Shown: piece by piece, positions 25,315 to 33,261 of the stretch
How positions within the stretch are numbered: position 1 is the first letter of the stretch
Layout of the letters: every line of letters starts with the position of its first letter
Notes under the pieces: model-generated
Databases searched by the model: none
Seen by the model: the letters and a program-made list of their open reading frames with translations, nothing else
What the model was told of the DNA's origin: nothing
Position numbers and translations under genes: made by a program
NCBI GenBank assembly: GCA_009778325.1
Contig: WRJZ01000028.1
Span: 1 to 38,475 of the forward strand
Direction of reading: 5' to 3'
Source: Candidatus Endomicrobium neocapritermitis
GTDB taxonomy: Bacteria; Elusimicrobiota; Endomicrobiia; Endomicrobiales; Endomicrobiaceae
DNA length: 38,475 bases

Positions 25315-25375
25315 AGGGGATTGCCTTTCGTTGTTGCCCTGCATCTCCGCCTCTTTGCATCCCTGCGTCTTTATT
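25315..25375. repeat. Half-size O8 element (murB-murC gap)
   Basis: Only one arm (8-bp words GCATCTCC, GCCTCTTT, GCATCCCT, GCGTCTTT) and one core half (TTGCCTTTCGTTGTTGCC) are present; the opposite arm is missing. The words match the arms of the element at 18258-18396, so this may be a deleted or partial copy. Confidence 0.65.
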
Positions 25376-26726
25376 AAATTATCTGCAGTAATTCTTCGCC
25401 TTTTTTCCACACGTCTCCGGCTCCGAGAGTCAGCACTATATCTCCGGAAGACAATGTTTCGCATAAAGCTTCCAAGCTTTTAAATCCTTCAGCTTCGCAT
25501 TTATTTTTTTTCAGGCTTTTTATTATCAAATCCGAACTTACGCCTTCAATAGGTTTTTCTCCCGCGGAATAAATATCAAGAACTTTTATAAAATCCGCGG
25601 CGTAAAAACTTTTTCCGAACTCATTATAAAGATTTTGCGTTCTTGTATACCTGTGAGGCTGAAATAAAACAATAAGCTTTCTTTTAGGCCAAAAATGTTT
25701 TATGGCTTTAAGCGTCGCGGAAACTTCAGTGGGATGATGGCCGTAATCGTCTATAACGGTCACGCCGTTTTTTTCGCCTTTAATTTCAAGCCGCCTTCCG
25801 ACGCCGTCAAAAGAGTTAATGGCCCTTGAAATATGATTAAACGGAATGCCCAGCCATAAACCTACGCCTATTGACGCCAGCGAATTTGACACATTATGAA
25901 GACCGGGAATTTTAATGCATACCTTGCCGAGCTTTTTGCCGTTATAAATAACTTCGTAAGCAGTGCAGTCAGCCTCTCTCTTAATATTTACCGCTTTAAT
26001 ATCAGGCTCGCCCGCCAGCCCGTAAGTAACATATTTTCTTGTTATTTTAGGAATTATTTCTTTCACAAGTTTATCATCCGTACAGACAATAGCGGCGCCG
26101 TAAAAAGGAATACTGTTGATATGTTTTATAAAAGCTTCTTTAAGATTTTCCATATCGCCGTAATAATCCAAATGATCGTTGTCTATGTTAGTCACAACTG
26201 TTATCACGGGCGAAAGTTTTAAAAATGAGCCGTCGGATTCATCTGCTTCGGCTACCATATATTCTCCGCGCCCGAGACGCGCGCTGGTTTTTAGGTTTTT
26301 AAGCCTGCCTCCGATAACTATAGTCGGATCAAGCCCGCCTTCGTCCAAAACCAAAGCCGTCATGGAAGTGGTTGTGGTTTTCCCGTGTGTGCCGGCAATC
26401 GTAACGGCATATTTTAATCTGGCAAGCTCGGCAAGCATTTCCACGCGCGGTATTACCGGAATTTTATTTTTTAAAGCGGCGACAACTTCCGGATTGTCCT
26501 TGCGGACGGCGGTAGAAGTTACTACAACTTCGGTATTTCTTATATTTTTCGCGTCGTGGCCTATAAAAACTTTCGCTCCGATTGCTTTCAAATGTTCGGT
26601 AACATCCGTTTTCTTTAAATCCGAGCCAGAAACATTGTGCCCTAAATTTATCAAAACTTCCGCGATTCCGGACATTCCGGAGCCGCCTATACCTACAAAA
26701 TGTATATTTTGATTTTTTCTAAACAT
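25374..26726 (-). CDS. murC: UDP-N-acetylmuramate--L-alanine ligase
   Basis: A Mur ligase that adds L-alanine to UDP-MurNAc with ATP. The 450 residues contain the Rossmann motif GIGGSGMSG at 12-20, the P-loop GTHGKTTTT at 112-120, EADESDGSF and TNIDNDHLDYYG in the central domain and YGHHPTEV in the C-terminal part, all diagnostic of MurC. The ATG at 26724-26726 directly follows the queF stop codon with no spacer, so translational coupling is likely. It heads the cell-wall/division part of the operon (murC-murB-ddl-ftsQ-ftsA-ftsZ). The upstream dcw genes (mraY, murD, ftsW, murG) are not adjacent here. Confidence 0.97.
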   Translation of the reverse strand: MFRKNQNIHFVGIGGSGMSGIAEVLINLGHNVSGSDLKKTDVTEHLKAIGAKVFIGHDAKNIRNTEVVVTSTAVRKDNPEVVAALKNKIPVIPRVEMLAELARLKYAVTIAGTHGKTTTTSMTALVLDEGGLDPTIVIGGRLKNLKTSARLGRGEYMVAEADESDGSFLKLSPVITVVTNIDNDHLDYYGDMENLKEAFIKHINSIPFYGAAIVCTDDKLVKEIIPKITRKYVTYGLAGEPDIKAVNIKREADCTAYEVIYNGKKLGKVCIKIPGLHNVSNSLASIGVGLWLGIPFNHISRAINSFDGVGRRLEIKGEKNGVTVIDDYGHHPTEVSATLKAIKHFWPKRKLIVLFQPHRYTRTQNLYNEFGKSFYAADFIKVLDIYSAGEKPIEGVSSDLIIKSLKKNKCEAEGFKSLEALCETLSSGDIVLTLGAGDVWKKGEELLQII

Positions 26727-27116
26727 TTATTTGCCCTTCATTTTTTTGGAATGATACTCCGCGCTGACAGTCGTAGTGATTCCGCCGCGGATTCCGAATT
26801 CAAGCTCAACGCTCATATTTTTAGGTTTTACGGCTTTAACCAAATCATCCATTATTCTGTTCACAACGCTTTCATGAACCATACCGACCATTCTGAAAGT
26901 CTGAAGATACATTTTAAGCGATTTAAGCTCAACTACGGTTTTAGCCGGAACATAATTAATTACAAGATAAGCATAGTCAGGAAGACCCGTCCAAGGGCAA
27001 AGGCATGTAAACTCTTCGGTTTCAATGCAGACATTAATATCTTTTCCCGCGTATTGATAAGGCATTGCTTCAAGAAGCGAAGGCGTAACTTTGTCAAAAA
27101 CCGGCATATTTTTCAT
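26727..27116 (-). CDS. queF: NADPH-dependent 7-cyano-7-deazaguanine (preQ0) reductase QueF
   Basis: It reduces the nitrile of preQ0 to the amine of preQ1 in queuosine synthesis. The 129 residues match the short, single-domain QueF type. Visible are ETEEFTCLCPWTGLPDYA with the thioimide-forming C40 and D47, the QueF motif ELKSLKMYLQTF (63-74) and H81-E82 (VHESVVNRIMDDL). The start is ATG 27114-27116 with AAGAGG upstream, and an extended -10 promoter lies just before it. It abuts murC without a gap, so the queuosine gene leads the division and cell-wall operon. No other queuosine gene is in view. No preQ1 riboswitch fits the roughly 25-nt leader. Confidence 0.93.
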   Translation of the reverse strand: MKNMPVFDKVTPSLLEAMPYQYAGKDINVCIETEEFTCLCPWTGLPDYAYLVINYVPAKTVVELKSLKMYLQTFRMVGMVHESVVNRIMDDLVKAVKPKNMSVELEFGIRGGITTTVSAEYHSKKMKGK

Positions 27117-27147
27117 AAAACCTCTTATTTAAATATAAATTTTTCAC

Positions 27148-27156
27148 ATTATACCA
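27148..27156 (-). promoter_or_regulatory. Extended -10 promoter for the queF-murC-fts operon
   Basis: On the minus strand TGGTATAAT is present (TATAAT at 27148-27153), identical to the nonamer upstream of pheA. No good -35 hexamer lies at 16-18 nt, which fits an extended -10 promoter. The predicted start is near 27141, giving a leader of about 25 nt with AAGAGG before the queF ATG. Confidence 0.55.
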
Positions 27157-27159
27157 TAA

Positions 27160-27300
27160 TTAACGGCAAACGGCGAAGCAAAAACGGCGAGAAAGGCAGA
27201 AGGTAAGATGATAGGAAGTTATGAAGATAAGTAACGGCAAAGACAAAACAAACCTTCTTTCTCTTATCATCCTACCTTCTTATCTTCTATTCTTCCATTG
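27160..27300. repeat. O8-class composite palindrome between divergent genes
   Basis: The left arm (about 27185-27227) has GAAGGTAAGATGATAGG and GAAGTTATGAAGATAAG. The right arm (about 27255-27297) has CTTATCATCCTACCTT and CTTATCTTCTATTCTT. Both have an 8-bp period and pair imperfectly. The core reads TAACGGCAAAGACAAAACAAAC. The left edge TAACGGCAA also occurs at the ends of H7 elements. Confidence 0.7.
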
Positions 27301-27327
27301 CATCTGCCCAAATTGTTAAAAAACTTG

Positions 27328-27333
27328 TATAAT
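27328..27333 (+). promoter_or_regulatory. -10 box (TATAAT) upstream of the 27355 gene
   Basis: A perfect TATAAT lies 22 nt before the ATG at 27355, with GGAG at 27346-27349. No convincing -35 was found at the right distance, so the promoter call is tentative. Confidence 0.4.
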
Positions 27334-27354
27334 ATCTGTATTAACGGAGAAAAT

Positions 27355-28632
27355 ATGAATTGGAAAGCAATTGCCGAAAAAATATCACCATTAAAAGAAC
27401 TCGCCAATAACGAGGAAATTAAAGACAAGCTTGAAAGTTTATCTTTATATAATTCTTCGCTCAAACAGCTTCTTGACGGGGACGGAGCCGCAGAACTTGC
27501 GCCTGCCGTAATTAAAGAAAATGAGCTCAGAGACAATACGTTGGCAAAAATATACGAACTGCAAAAACAGGCCGAACAGTCAAAAACAGCCGAAGAAGAA
27601 ACCGCCAAGCTTATCGAATGCTTTTTTTATATAGATAATTATCTCAGCCTGTATTCGGAGCCGGAGCTTTTTTTTATAGAGTCTCGTAAAAGTTTGCATC
27701 TTTGCGACGCTCAAGAACTTATTGATTCAAAAAATAAGTTTGAAAATATAATACAAAGCATGTTTTTCTTTCAGGAACTTAATACAAAAGCGCATATGTC
27801 CGTCGCGGCTTTATGCAATTTTTTAAGAGGAAGCAAAACGAACGTTTCGGAATTTATCGACACGGTAGATTATGTCATATATAAGCTTGATTTTATTAAC
27901 CGTACGGTTTTTGAACAGAAAAAAGCCGACGACGCGTTAACAGCGCTGTACCCATTCATCCTTTTAATAAACTTTACCGCGCAGAAGCTTATGCTGCATC
28001 GCTTTACAAGCAATTATCCTTCAAGCGCGGATAAAAAAATTTTCCAGCAGGCGCTCAAACAAAAAGAGTATATTTTGGACAGAATTAAAGGTAAAATAAT
28101 AAAACGCGCGGAAACAATAAAACAGCTTAAAGAAAAATTTTCCGAACGCATGGATCAGGGAATATGGTTTGACGAAAGATGCGTTGAAGTTTACGACGAA
28201 GAACTTATTTTAAAAAGAGAAGAGCCCGAAGCGGAAGGCGAAGCGGCTTCAATAATCGTATCGACGGATAAAATTAACAAAAGCTGCGCGACGGCGTACT
28301 GGATAGCGTTTTTAATGACAAATGACAAAAAACTCGCTGCCAAAGAAAAAAATACGGAAGCGGACGGGTGGCTTAAACTGTATCTTTCAACTTCAAAAGA
28401 AGATAAATATGAAGTTATGTTTTCTATCAGAAAACTTCTTATTGAAAAAGACGCGGGAACTTCACAGGCTTTCAACAGCATTAAAATTAAAATAAAACCG
28501 CAGAAAAAAGAAAAAGGCCGTTCGCCTTTTGATAAGGTTATGCCTTTGTGGCTTGTCTGCGCTATAGCCGCGAGCTTTTCCGCGGTTTTTATTTATTTCA
28601 TTATATCAGGTGCAAAAACAATAGCGCTTTAA
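27355..28632 (+). CDS. Unrecognised protein with a C-terminal membrane helix
   Basis: The 425-residue product has no family I recognise. The N-terminal two thirds are mostly charged helix, with possible coiled coil around 55-85 (KENELRDNTLAKIYELQKQ) and 230-270 (basic KGKIIKRAETIKQLKEKF). A mixed alpha/beta segment (about 310-385) follows, then a basic linker (KPQKKEKGR) and one hydrophobic helix at about 400-420 (LVCAIAASFSAVFIYFII). The helix is near the C-terminus, so the protein would be tail-anchored with its bulk in the cytoplasm. ATG 27355 has GGAG at good spacing; a TTG at 27298 only adds repeat-derived residues. It is a lone plus-strand gene between two minus-strand blocks. Confidence 0.75.
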   Translation: MNWKAIAEKISPLKELANNEEIKDKLESLSLYNSSLKQLLDGDGAAELAPAVIKENELRDNTLAKIYELQKQAEQSKTAEEETAKLIECFFYIDNYLSLYSEPELFFIESRKSLHLCDAQELIDSKNKFENIIQSMFFFQELNTKAHMSVAALCNFLRGSKTNVSEFIDTVDYVIYKLDFINRTVFEQKKADDALTALYPFILLINFTAQKLMLHRFTSNYPSSADKKIFQQALKQKEYILDRIKGKIIKRAETIKQLKEKFSERMDQGIWFDERCVEVYDEELILKREEPEAEGEAASIIVSTDKINKSCATAYWIAFLMTNDKKLAAKEKNTEADGWLKLYLSTSKEDKYEVMFSIRKLLIEKDAGTSQAFNSIKIKIKPQKKEKGRSPFDKVMPLWLVCAIAASFSAVFIYFIISGAKTIAL

Positions 28633-28639
28633 AAGACAG

Positions 28640-28718
28640 AGAATAGAGAAAAGATAAGAGATAAAAAGTTTTGTTTTTGCAGTTTTTCCGTTGTCGTTGA
28701 TTCGTAATTCGTAATTGC
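28640..28718. repeat. Chimeric repeat between convergent genes
   Basis: An AGAGAATAGAGAAAAGATAA-type purine arm is followed by an O8-like core (minus strand AACGACAACGGAAAAAC). It ends in the 7-bp word ATTCGTA repeated twice and ATTGCCGTTA. The two ends do not pair with each other. Parts of both element classes thus occur in one short gap. Confidence 0.55.
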
Positions 28719-28720
28719 CG

Positions 28721-29896
28721 TTATCTCACCAACGCTATTATGAAGTTAAGATATTCCGTTTCCGGCATGGAAGCAAGTATGGGATGGTCTTTTGACTGGA
28801 AACCGTATTCAAGTATTAAAACCTCTTTTTTGGTTTTTGCCGCAGCCTGGCTTACAACTTCTTTAAAATCTTTAAATGCTAAATGGTGGGAACATGAAGA
28901 TGTTGCCAAAATGCCGCCGCTTTTTAGAAGCTTCATAGCTGATTCATTTACTTTCACATAATGTTTAAACCCCGCGTTAAAATCTTTGCGGCTTTTGATA
29001 AGCCCGGGCGGGTCAATATTTACAATATCAAAACCTTCTTTTTTGGCTTCGGACGATTCAAGATATTCCAAAGCATCGGCTTCAACGCCGTCAAAACTTT
29101 TAAACCCGTTCAGAGTATAATTTTTTTCTGCTGTTTCCAAAGCAGGTCTTGAAGAATCTACAAAAATAACTTCTTTTGCTCCCGCCTTTTTAGCATATAT
29201 GCCGAAAGCGCCTGTGTGGCAGTAACAATCCAGGAGCTTAGCTCCTTTTACATATTGCGCAAGCTTTGCGCGGTTGTCTCTCTGGTCAAAAAAATAGCCG
29301 GTTTTCTGCCCGCCGGCAATATCAACATAAAATTTCAATCCGTTTTCTTCAATTATGCTATCTTGCGGGATCTGTCCGCAAAATATTTCGTTTTCGGATG
29401 AAAGCCCGGCATTTTCAAGTTTTCTTAAATTTACGTCATTACGAATATAAATTCCTTTGCTGTTGAATACGGTTTTTGCCGCTTCCAAAATATCGCTTTT
29501 ATGAACGTCAGCTCCGGCAGAAACAAACTGCGCGCAAAGATAATCTTCATATTTATCAATAACAGTTCCGGACATATTGTCGGATTCGCCAAACACAGCC
29601 CTGTAAGAATTTGCCTCAGGGTATATTCTTTCCCTCAAAAGCTTTGCTTCTTCCAATCTTTTTTTCCAAAAAGAAATATTTATATTTTCATCTTTATCGG
29701 TAAGCAGCCTAAAAGCAATCAAAGAGTGCGGATTATAAAAACCTTTGCCTATAAAAACTTCGTTATTATCATAAAGAGCAGCTGTCTCGCCTGCTTTGGG
29801 GCTGCCCTCAACAAGCTTTATTTCATTAGAAAACACCCACTTATGCCCGTTTTTTACTCTCTTTCCTTCACCGGCTTTTAAAATTACTTTTTTCAT
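28721..29896 (-). CDS. rlmI: RlmI/RlmK-type 23S rRNA (cytosine-C5) methyltransferase
   Basis: A class I SAM-dependent methyltransferase of 391 residues. An N-terminal PUA-like RNA-binding domain covers about 1-70 (GHKWVFSNEI). A central segment has GGQKTGYFFDQRDNR at 195-209. The SAM-binding core has LLDCYCHTGAFG at 221-232, the acidic D247, NIDPPG at 293-298 and SSCSHH at 333-338, where C335 is the likely catalytic cysteine. E. coli RlmI methylates 23S rRNA C1962. The exact target here is inferred from overall family likeness. The upstream gap of 200 bp is rich in palindromes and holds a TTGACA box. The stop TAA is the first triplet of the TAACGGCAATTACG repeat edge. Confidence 0.85.
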   Translation of the reverse strand: MKKVILKAGEGKRVKNGHKWVFSNEIKLVEGSPKAGETAALYDNNEVFIGKGFYNPHSLIAFRLLTDKDENINISFWKKRLEEAKLLRERIYPEANSYRAVFGESDNMSGTVIDKYEDYLCAQFVSAGADVHKSDILEAAKTVFNSKGIYIRNDVNLRKLENAGLSSENEIFCGQIPQDSIIEENGLKFYVDIAGGQKTGYFFDQRDNRAKLAQYVKGAKLLDCYCHTGAFGIYAKKAGAKEVIFVDSSRPALETAEKNYTLNGFKSFDGVEADALEYLESSEAKKEGFDIVNIDPPGLIKSRKDFNAGFKHYVKVNESAMKLLKSGGILATSSCSHHLAFKDFKEVVSQAAAKTKKEVLILEYGFQSKDHPILASMPETEYLNFIIALVR

Positions 29897-29923
29897 GAAA
29901 CTTAGTTCCTATTATTATATTTT

Positions 29924-29953
29924 ATATTGAATTTTCAATAAATTATCTGTCAA
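29924..29953 (-). promoter_or_regulatory. Candidate promoter of the rlmI-like gene with overlapping palindrome
   Basis: On the minus strand a perfect TTGACA (plus 29948-29953) is followed after 18 nt by CAATAT (29924-29929). The palindrome TATTGAA-TT-TTCAATA covers the -10 region, a position suited to an operator. A second TATAAT lies further downstream (29914-29919), so the exact -10 is uncertain. Confidence 0.4.
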
Positions 29954-29977
29954 ATACTATTAAAAAATATTAGTATT
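29951..29977. repeat. Inverted repeat AAATACTA / TAGTATTT
   Basis: An AT-rich inverted repeat (8-bp arms, about 11-nt centre) lies just upstream of the TTGACA box of the rlmI-like gene. It may be a regulatory site or chance structure in AT-rich DNA. Confidence 0.4.
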
Positions 29978-30013
29978 TAAAAATTTAATAGTGCTCTTAT
30001 TATCATTTTATGC

Positions 30014-30052
30014 CAAAAGTGATAATATAGCAAATTTATATTATCACTTTTG
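30014..30052. repeat. Perfect 16-bp inverted repeat between glyA and the rlmI-like gene
   Basis: CAAAAGTGATAATATA at 30014-30029 pairs perfectly with 30037-30052 around the 7-nt loop GCAAATT. A degenerate half-site TTATTATCATTTT lies next to it at about 29997-30010. It starts about 45 nt after the glyA stop and lacks a U-tract in that direction, so it may be an operator-like site or a weak terminator. Confidence 0.7.
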
Positions 30053-30096
30053 ACAAATTACGATAAATGACAGAAGAACTGCGCCTACAGCGTAAA

Positions 30097-31347
30097 TCAA
30101 TATTTCAATTTGTTATAAATAGGAAATGCTTTGCAAAGAGCAAGCATATCCGCCCTTACTTCGCTTATAACTTTTTCATCATTTATATTTTTAAGCACTT
30201 TTACTATGCCTTCTCCGATTTTTACCATTTCAGGCTCTTTCATTCCTCTTGTTGTAACTGCCGGAGCGCCGATTCTGATGCCGGATGTAATCGTAGGTTT
30301 TTCAGGATCATAAGGAATTCCGTTTTTATTTAAAGTTATTCCCGCTTTTTCCAAAATTTCCTGCGCATCTTTGCCTTTAACATTCAAAGGCCTTAAGTCA
30401 ACCAAAAATACATGCGAATCCGTTCCTCCGGAAACAATACGCAATCCGCCTTTTTCAAGCGTTTCAGCTATTTTTTTTGTATTTATCAGTACTTGTTTTT
30501 GATATTCTTTAAATTCCGGCTGTAAAGCCTCGTTGAAAGCAACGGCTTTTGCGGCTATAACGTGCATTAAAGGCCCGCCCTGTTCTCCCGGGAAAACAGC
30601 TGAATTTATTTTTTTCGCAAGCTCTTCATTGTTTGTAAGTATCAATCCGCCGCGCGGTCCGCGCAATGTTTTGTGCGTTGTTGTGGTAACAATATCGGCA
30701 TGTTCAACCGGCGAAGGATAAACTCCCGCGGCTATCAAACCGGCATAATGCGCCATGTCGGACATATGGTAAGCGCCGACGCTTTTAGCTATTTCACCGA
30801 TCCTTTTCCAATCCCAAATTCTGGAATAAGCGCTTGCTCCGCTTATGATAAGTTTCGGTTTGTGCTCTTGCGCCAATTTTTCCATTTCGTCGTAATCAAC
30901 ATATTCGGTTTTTGGGTCAACATTATAAGCAACTATGTTAAACCATTTGCCGGAAACATTAAAAGGATTGCCGTGCGTTAAATGCCCGCCGTGCGACAAA
31001 TTTAATCCCATAATCATATCGCCTGGCTTTAAAAGCGCGAGCAAAACCGCAAAATTTGCCTGCGCGCCGGAATGCGGCTGAACATTCGCAAATTTCGCAT
31101 TAAAAAGTTTTTTCGCTCTTTCTATTGCGGCGGTTTCAGCCATATCCACAATTTCGCACCCGCCGTAATATCTTTTGCCGGGATATCCTTCGGCATATTT
31201 ATTTGTAAGACATGAGCCCTGCGCTTCCATAACAGCCTCGGAAACAATATTTTCAGAAGCAATAAGCTCAATCGTATTTTTCTGTCTTTCAAGCTCTTTT
31301 GCCAAAATAGAATGAAGCTCTTTGTCAGACTTTTTTAAATTTTCCAT
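30097..31347 (-). CDS. glyA: Serine hydroxymethyltransferase
   Basis: A PLP enzyme that interconverts serine and glycine with tetrahydrofolate and supplies one-carbon units. The 416 residues are standard. Motifs include [11 protein letters not shown] near 26-36, the [13 protein letters not shown] segment at 51-63, the HSGAQAN loop at 92-98 and [14 protein letters not shown] with the PLP lysine K226. The ATG at 31345-31347 has a strong GAGGGG Shine-Dalgarno sequence. It follows the HerA-like gene in the same direction, with an H7-class palindrome in the gap. Nothing in the sequence is unusual for the enzyme. Confidence 0.97.
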   Translation of the reverse strand: MENLKKSDKELHSILAKELERQKNTIELIASENIVSEAVMEAQGSCLTNKYAEGYPGKRYYGGCEIVDMAETAAIERAKKLFNAKFANVQPHSGAQANFAVLLALLKPGDMIMGLNLSHGGHLTHGNPFNVSGKWFNIVAYNVDPKTEYVDYDEMEKLAQEHKPKLIISGASAYSRIWDWKRIGEIAKSVGAYHMSDMAHYAGLIAAGVYPSPVEHADIVTTTTHKTLRGPRGGLILTNNEELAKKINSAVFPGEQGGPLMHVIAAKAVAFNEALQPEFKEYQKQVLINTKKIAETLEKGGLRIVSGGTDSHVFLVDLRPLNVKGKDAQEILEKAGITLNKNGIPYDPEKPTITSGIRIGAPAVTTRGMKEPEMVKIGEGIVKVLKNINDEKVISEVRADMLALCKAFPIYNKLKY

Positions 31348-31364
31348 TTTATTCCCCTCTTTTT

Positions 31365-31487
31365 AGAGAGTGAAGAGTGGAGAGTGAAGATATTGTGTTT
31401 CGGCTTTGCCGAAACCTATTTATCAGTTTTCGTTTTGCGAAAACACATCATCTCCACTTTTCACTCTTTAATCTTCACTCTTTTTGT
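31365..31487. repeat. H7-class composite palindrome with AGAGTGA arms (glyA-HerA gap)
   Basis: The arms are built from the 7-bp word AGAGTGA (left about 31365-31392, right about 31450-31487, complementary). Inside are two hairpins, GTTTCGGC/GCCGAAAC with loop TTT and GTTTTCG/CGAAAAC, joined by CTATTTATCA. The architecture matches the CAATTAA-type elements although the arm words differ completely. The HerA-like gene ends in AAAGAGTGA, so its stop comes from an arm word. Confidence 0.8.
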
Positions 31488-33109
31488 TTTAACAACGGCG
31501 TATTATAAACCGGAGGACTATCCGGCTTATCAAGTTTTACAAGCAAAGGCATAGGAAAATCAACGCCTATAAGCAATGCTTCGCCCTCTCCGAGAGCAGG
31601 TAAAAATGATAACATATTTTTACCTGCCGAAGAAGCGGCATTTTCAACGACTTTTTTATCGCGCTCGTTTATAAGCCTGTGCACAATAAAAGAACCAAGC
31701 TGGCTAAGCGTGCCTTCAGGGATGTCCCTCGGCATCTGCGTAGCAAGGCACAAAAACAAACCGTACTTTCTGCATTCTTTGGCTATAAGGTCAAAAGCGT
31801 CAAGCGGAAGGCTTTCAAAATGTTCGTCGGTAACGCCTTTATTCATAAACTGATGCGCTTCGTCAACAACAAGAATCACCGGAGATTCTTTAAAATCCTT
31901 TTCTCTGGCTTTATTTAAAAGGTATGAGCCTATGGCATTGGCGGTAATTTCTTTGGCGGAAAACAAAGAAGAAACATATTCTAGATTAATTCTCAAAATG
32001 CTGCCTTTGCTCTGCGTGTCTTCGGTAAAATTTTCAATGACATCTATTATTGAAGCGTGCTCTTTCGGCACGTTTTTAAAACCGAACAATCTGTTAAAAA
32101 CATCGGTATTTATAAGATTGACTATTCTGTTTACAAGCGAAGCCTGCCGGTCATAAAGCTTTGTATCAGCCTGCCCCCATCCTTCGGGAAAGTATGAAAC
32201 GCACTCTTCTTTTATCTGCGGCACAAGAAAGTTAATATCAAAATTACATGTATTGTCTTCAATTTCAGTAACATTTTTTTCGTACAATTCATTATACTCT
32301 TTTCTTTGCTGATAAGCTTTTTTAAACGTACCTGTTTTACCTGACAAACGCACGATTTTTAATGAGCGCACGGCCTCAAGTAAAATAGATTTTTGCGATT
32401 CGCCTCCGGGCTTCAATAAAATAAACAAATCGTTTATGGATAGTTTTTGGTAAGGAAGATAAGAATCTTCGCCTAAAACGACCGTTTTTGATTTTATCGC
32501 ACCGTATTCGCCGGTTGCGTCAAACAGTATTATCCTGTTATTTGTTTTTGATATAACCTCTTCCATCAGCTTTGAAACCGTCCAGCTTTTTCCGCCGCCT
32601 GTTGTGCCGACAACAGCGCAATGTCTTTGGAACAAAGCGTTCAAAGAAACATTACACTGCGCAGTTCCCGAAACAAGTTTTCCGAGCGGCGCATAAATAT
32701 CGCCTTCTTTCTCTTTATTGCCGAACCTGCGTATATATTTTTCAATTTGCTCATCGGAGCAGGCATAAACTTTAGAACCTACGGGAGGATAAGCAAAAAC
32801 CGTTTTTTGCGCTTTATCCGGATCGGAAATTTTAAAAATTAAAAGGAGCTCAGCTTTTCCCAAAAGCTGTAAATCATCCTGCTCTGATTTTATTGTTTTG
32901 TTACAGCCGTCATGCAAACCGGTTTCAATAAGCCGCGCGAGAAAACCGTGTTCTTTTCCTTCAATAATGATAAAATCGCCCACATTAACGCCGCTTTTAT
33001 CCCCGCGTTTTTTTGACAAAAGCTTTGACGAAGGAAAATATATTCCCGCAAACTGCGGATTAATTTCGTGCAGATACCCTAAAAATAATTCATCATCAAA
33101 AATTTTCAT
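31475..33109 (-). CDS. HerA/DUF87-type hexameric ATPase
   Basis: A FtsK/HerA-superfamily ATPase of 544 residues. An N-terminal HAS-barrel-like region (about 18-60, SGVNVGDFIIIEGKEHG) precedes the P-loop GTTGGGKS at 168-175 and FDATGEYG at 196-203. A Walker B VILVVDEAHQF and a sensor-like ATQMPRDIPEGTLSQLGSFIVHRL follow in the C-terminal half. HerA in archaea pairs with NurA in DNA-end resection; in bacteria relatives also serve DNA repair or defence. No nurA, SIR2 or nuclease gene is adjacent, and the neighbours (tsaC, glyA) are housekeeping, so a defence role is not supported here. The final Lys-Glu-stop is written in the AGAGTGA repeat. Confidence 0.85.
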   Translation of the reverse strand: MKIFDDELFLGYLHEINPQFAGIYFPSSKLLSKKRGDKSGVNVGDFIIIEGKEHGFLARLIETGLHDGCNKTIKSEQDDLQLLGKAELLLIFKISDPDKAQKTVFAYPPVGSKVYACSDEQIEKYIRRFGNKEKEGDIYAPLGKLVSGTAQCNVSLNALFQRHCAVVGTTGGGKSWTVSKLMEEVISKTNNRIILFDATGEYGAIKSKTVVLGEDSYLPYQKLSINDLFILLKPGGESQKSILLEAVRSLKIVRLSGKTGTFKKAYQQRKEYNELYEKNVTEIEDNTCNFDINFLVPQIKEECVSYFPEGWGQADTKLYDRQASLVNRIVNLINTDVFNRLFGFKNVPKEHASIIDVIENFTEDTQSKGSILRINLEYVSSLFSAKEITANAIGSYLLNKAREKDFKESPVILVVDEAHQFMNKGVTDEHFESLPLDAFDLIAKECRKYGLFLCLATQMPRDIPEGTLSQLGSFIVHRLINERDKKVVENAASSAGKNMLSFLPALGEGEALLIGVDFPMPLLVKLDKPDSPPVYNTPLLKQKE

Positions 33110-33130
33110 TTTAATCCCTTTCTTGAAAAT

Positions 33131-33258
33131 TAATAATTAACAATTAACAAATAACAATTGTTGTGTTTTCGCAAAGCGAAAACTTATTTAATATGTTTAG
33201 CAAGTTAAACTTGCTAAACTCCGACATTGTAAATTGTTATTTGTTAATTGTTACTTGC
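33131..33258. repeat. H7-class composite palindrome, best-preserved copy
   Basis: Perfect 22-bp outer arms lie at 33138-33159 and 33232-33253 (words CAATTAA, CAAATAA). Two hairpins lie inside: 33165-33183 (GTTTTCGC, loop AAA, GCGAAAAC) and 33195-33219 (GTTTAGCAAGTT paired with its complement). The linker TTATTTAATAT and the flank TCCGACATTG match the copies at 2418 and 19281. The predicted shape is a long stem carrying two side hairpins. Confidence 0.9.
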
Positions 33259-33261
33259 CGT

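Noticed and set aside
27117-27160. preQ1 riboswitch upstream of queF
   Set aside because: The predicted leader is about 25 nt and AT-rich, with no C-rich loop or pseudoknot pairing; too short for known preQ1 aptamers.
26700-27206. 168-aa plus-strand open frame over queF
   Set aside because: queF on the other strand has all catalytic residues; the plus frame has no recognisable motif and runs into the repeat.
27298-27354. TTG start for the 27355 gene
   Set aside because: It lies at the end of the repeat and lacks a ribosome binding site, while ATG 27355 has GGAG 5 nt upstream.
31475-33109. HerA-based antiphage defence system
   Set aside because: No SIR2, DUF4297, nuclease or NurA gene is adjacent; flanks are tsaC and glyA.
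33131-33258. Insertion sequence or transposase-linked element
   Set aside because: No reading frame for a transposase and no clear target-site duplication; only palindromic modules are seen.
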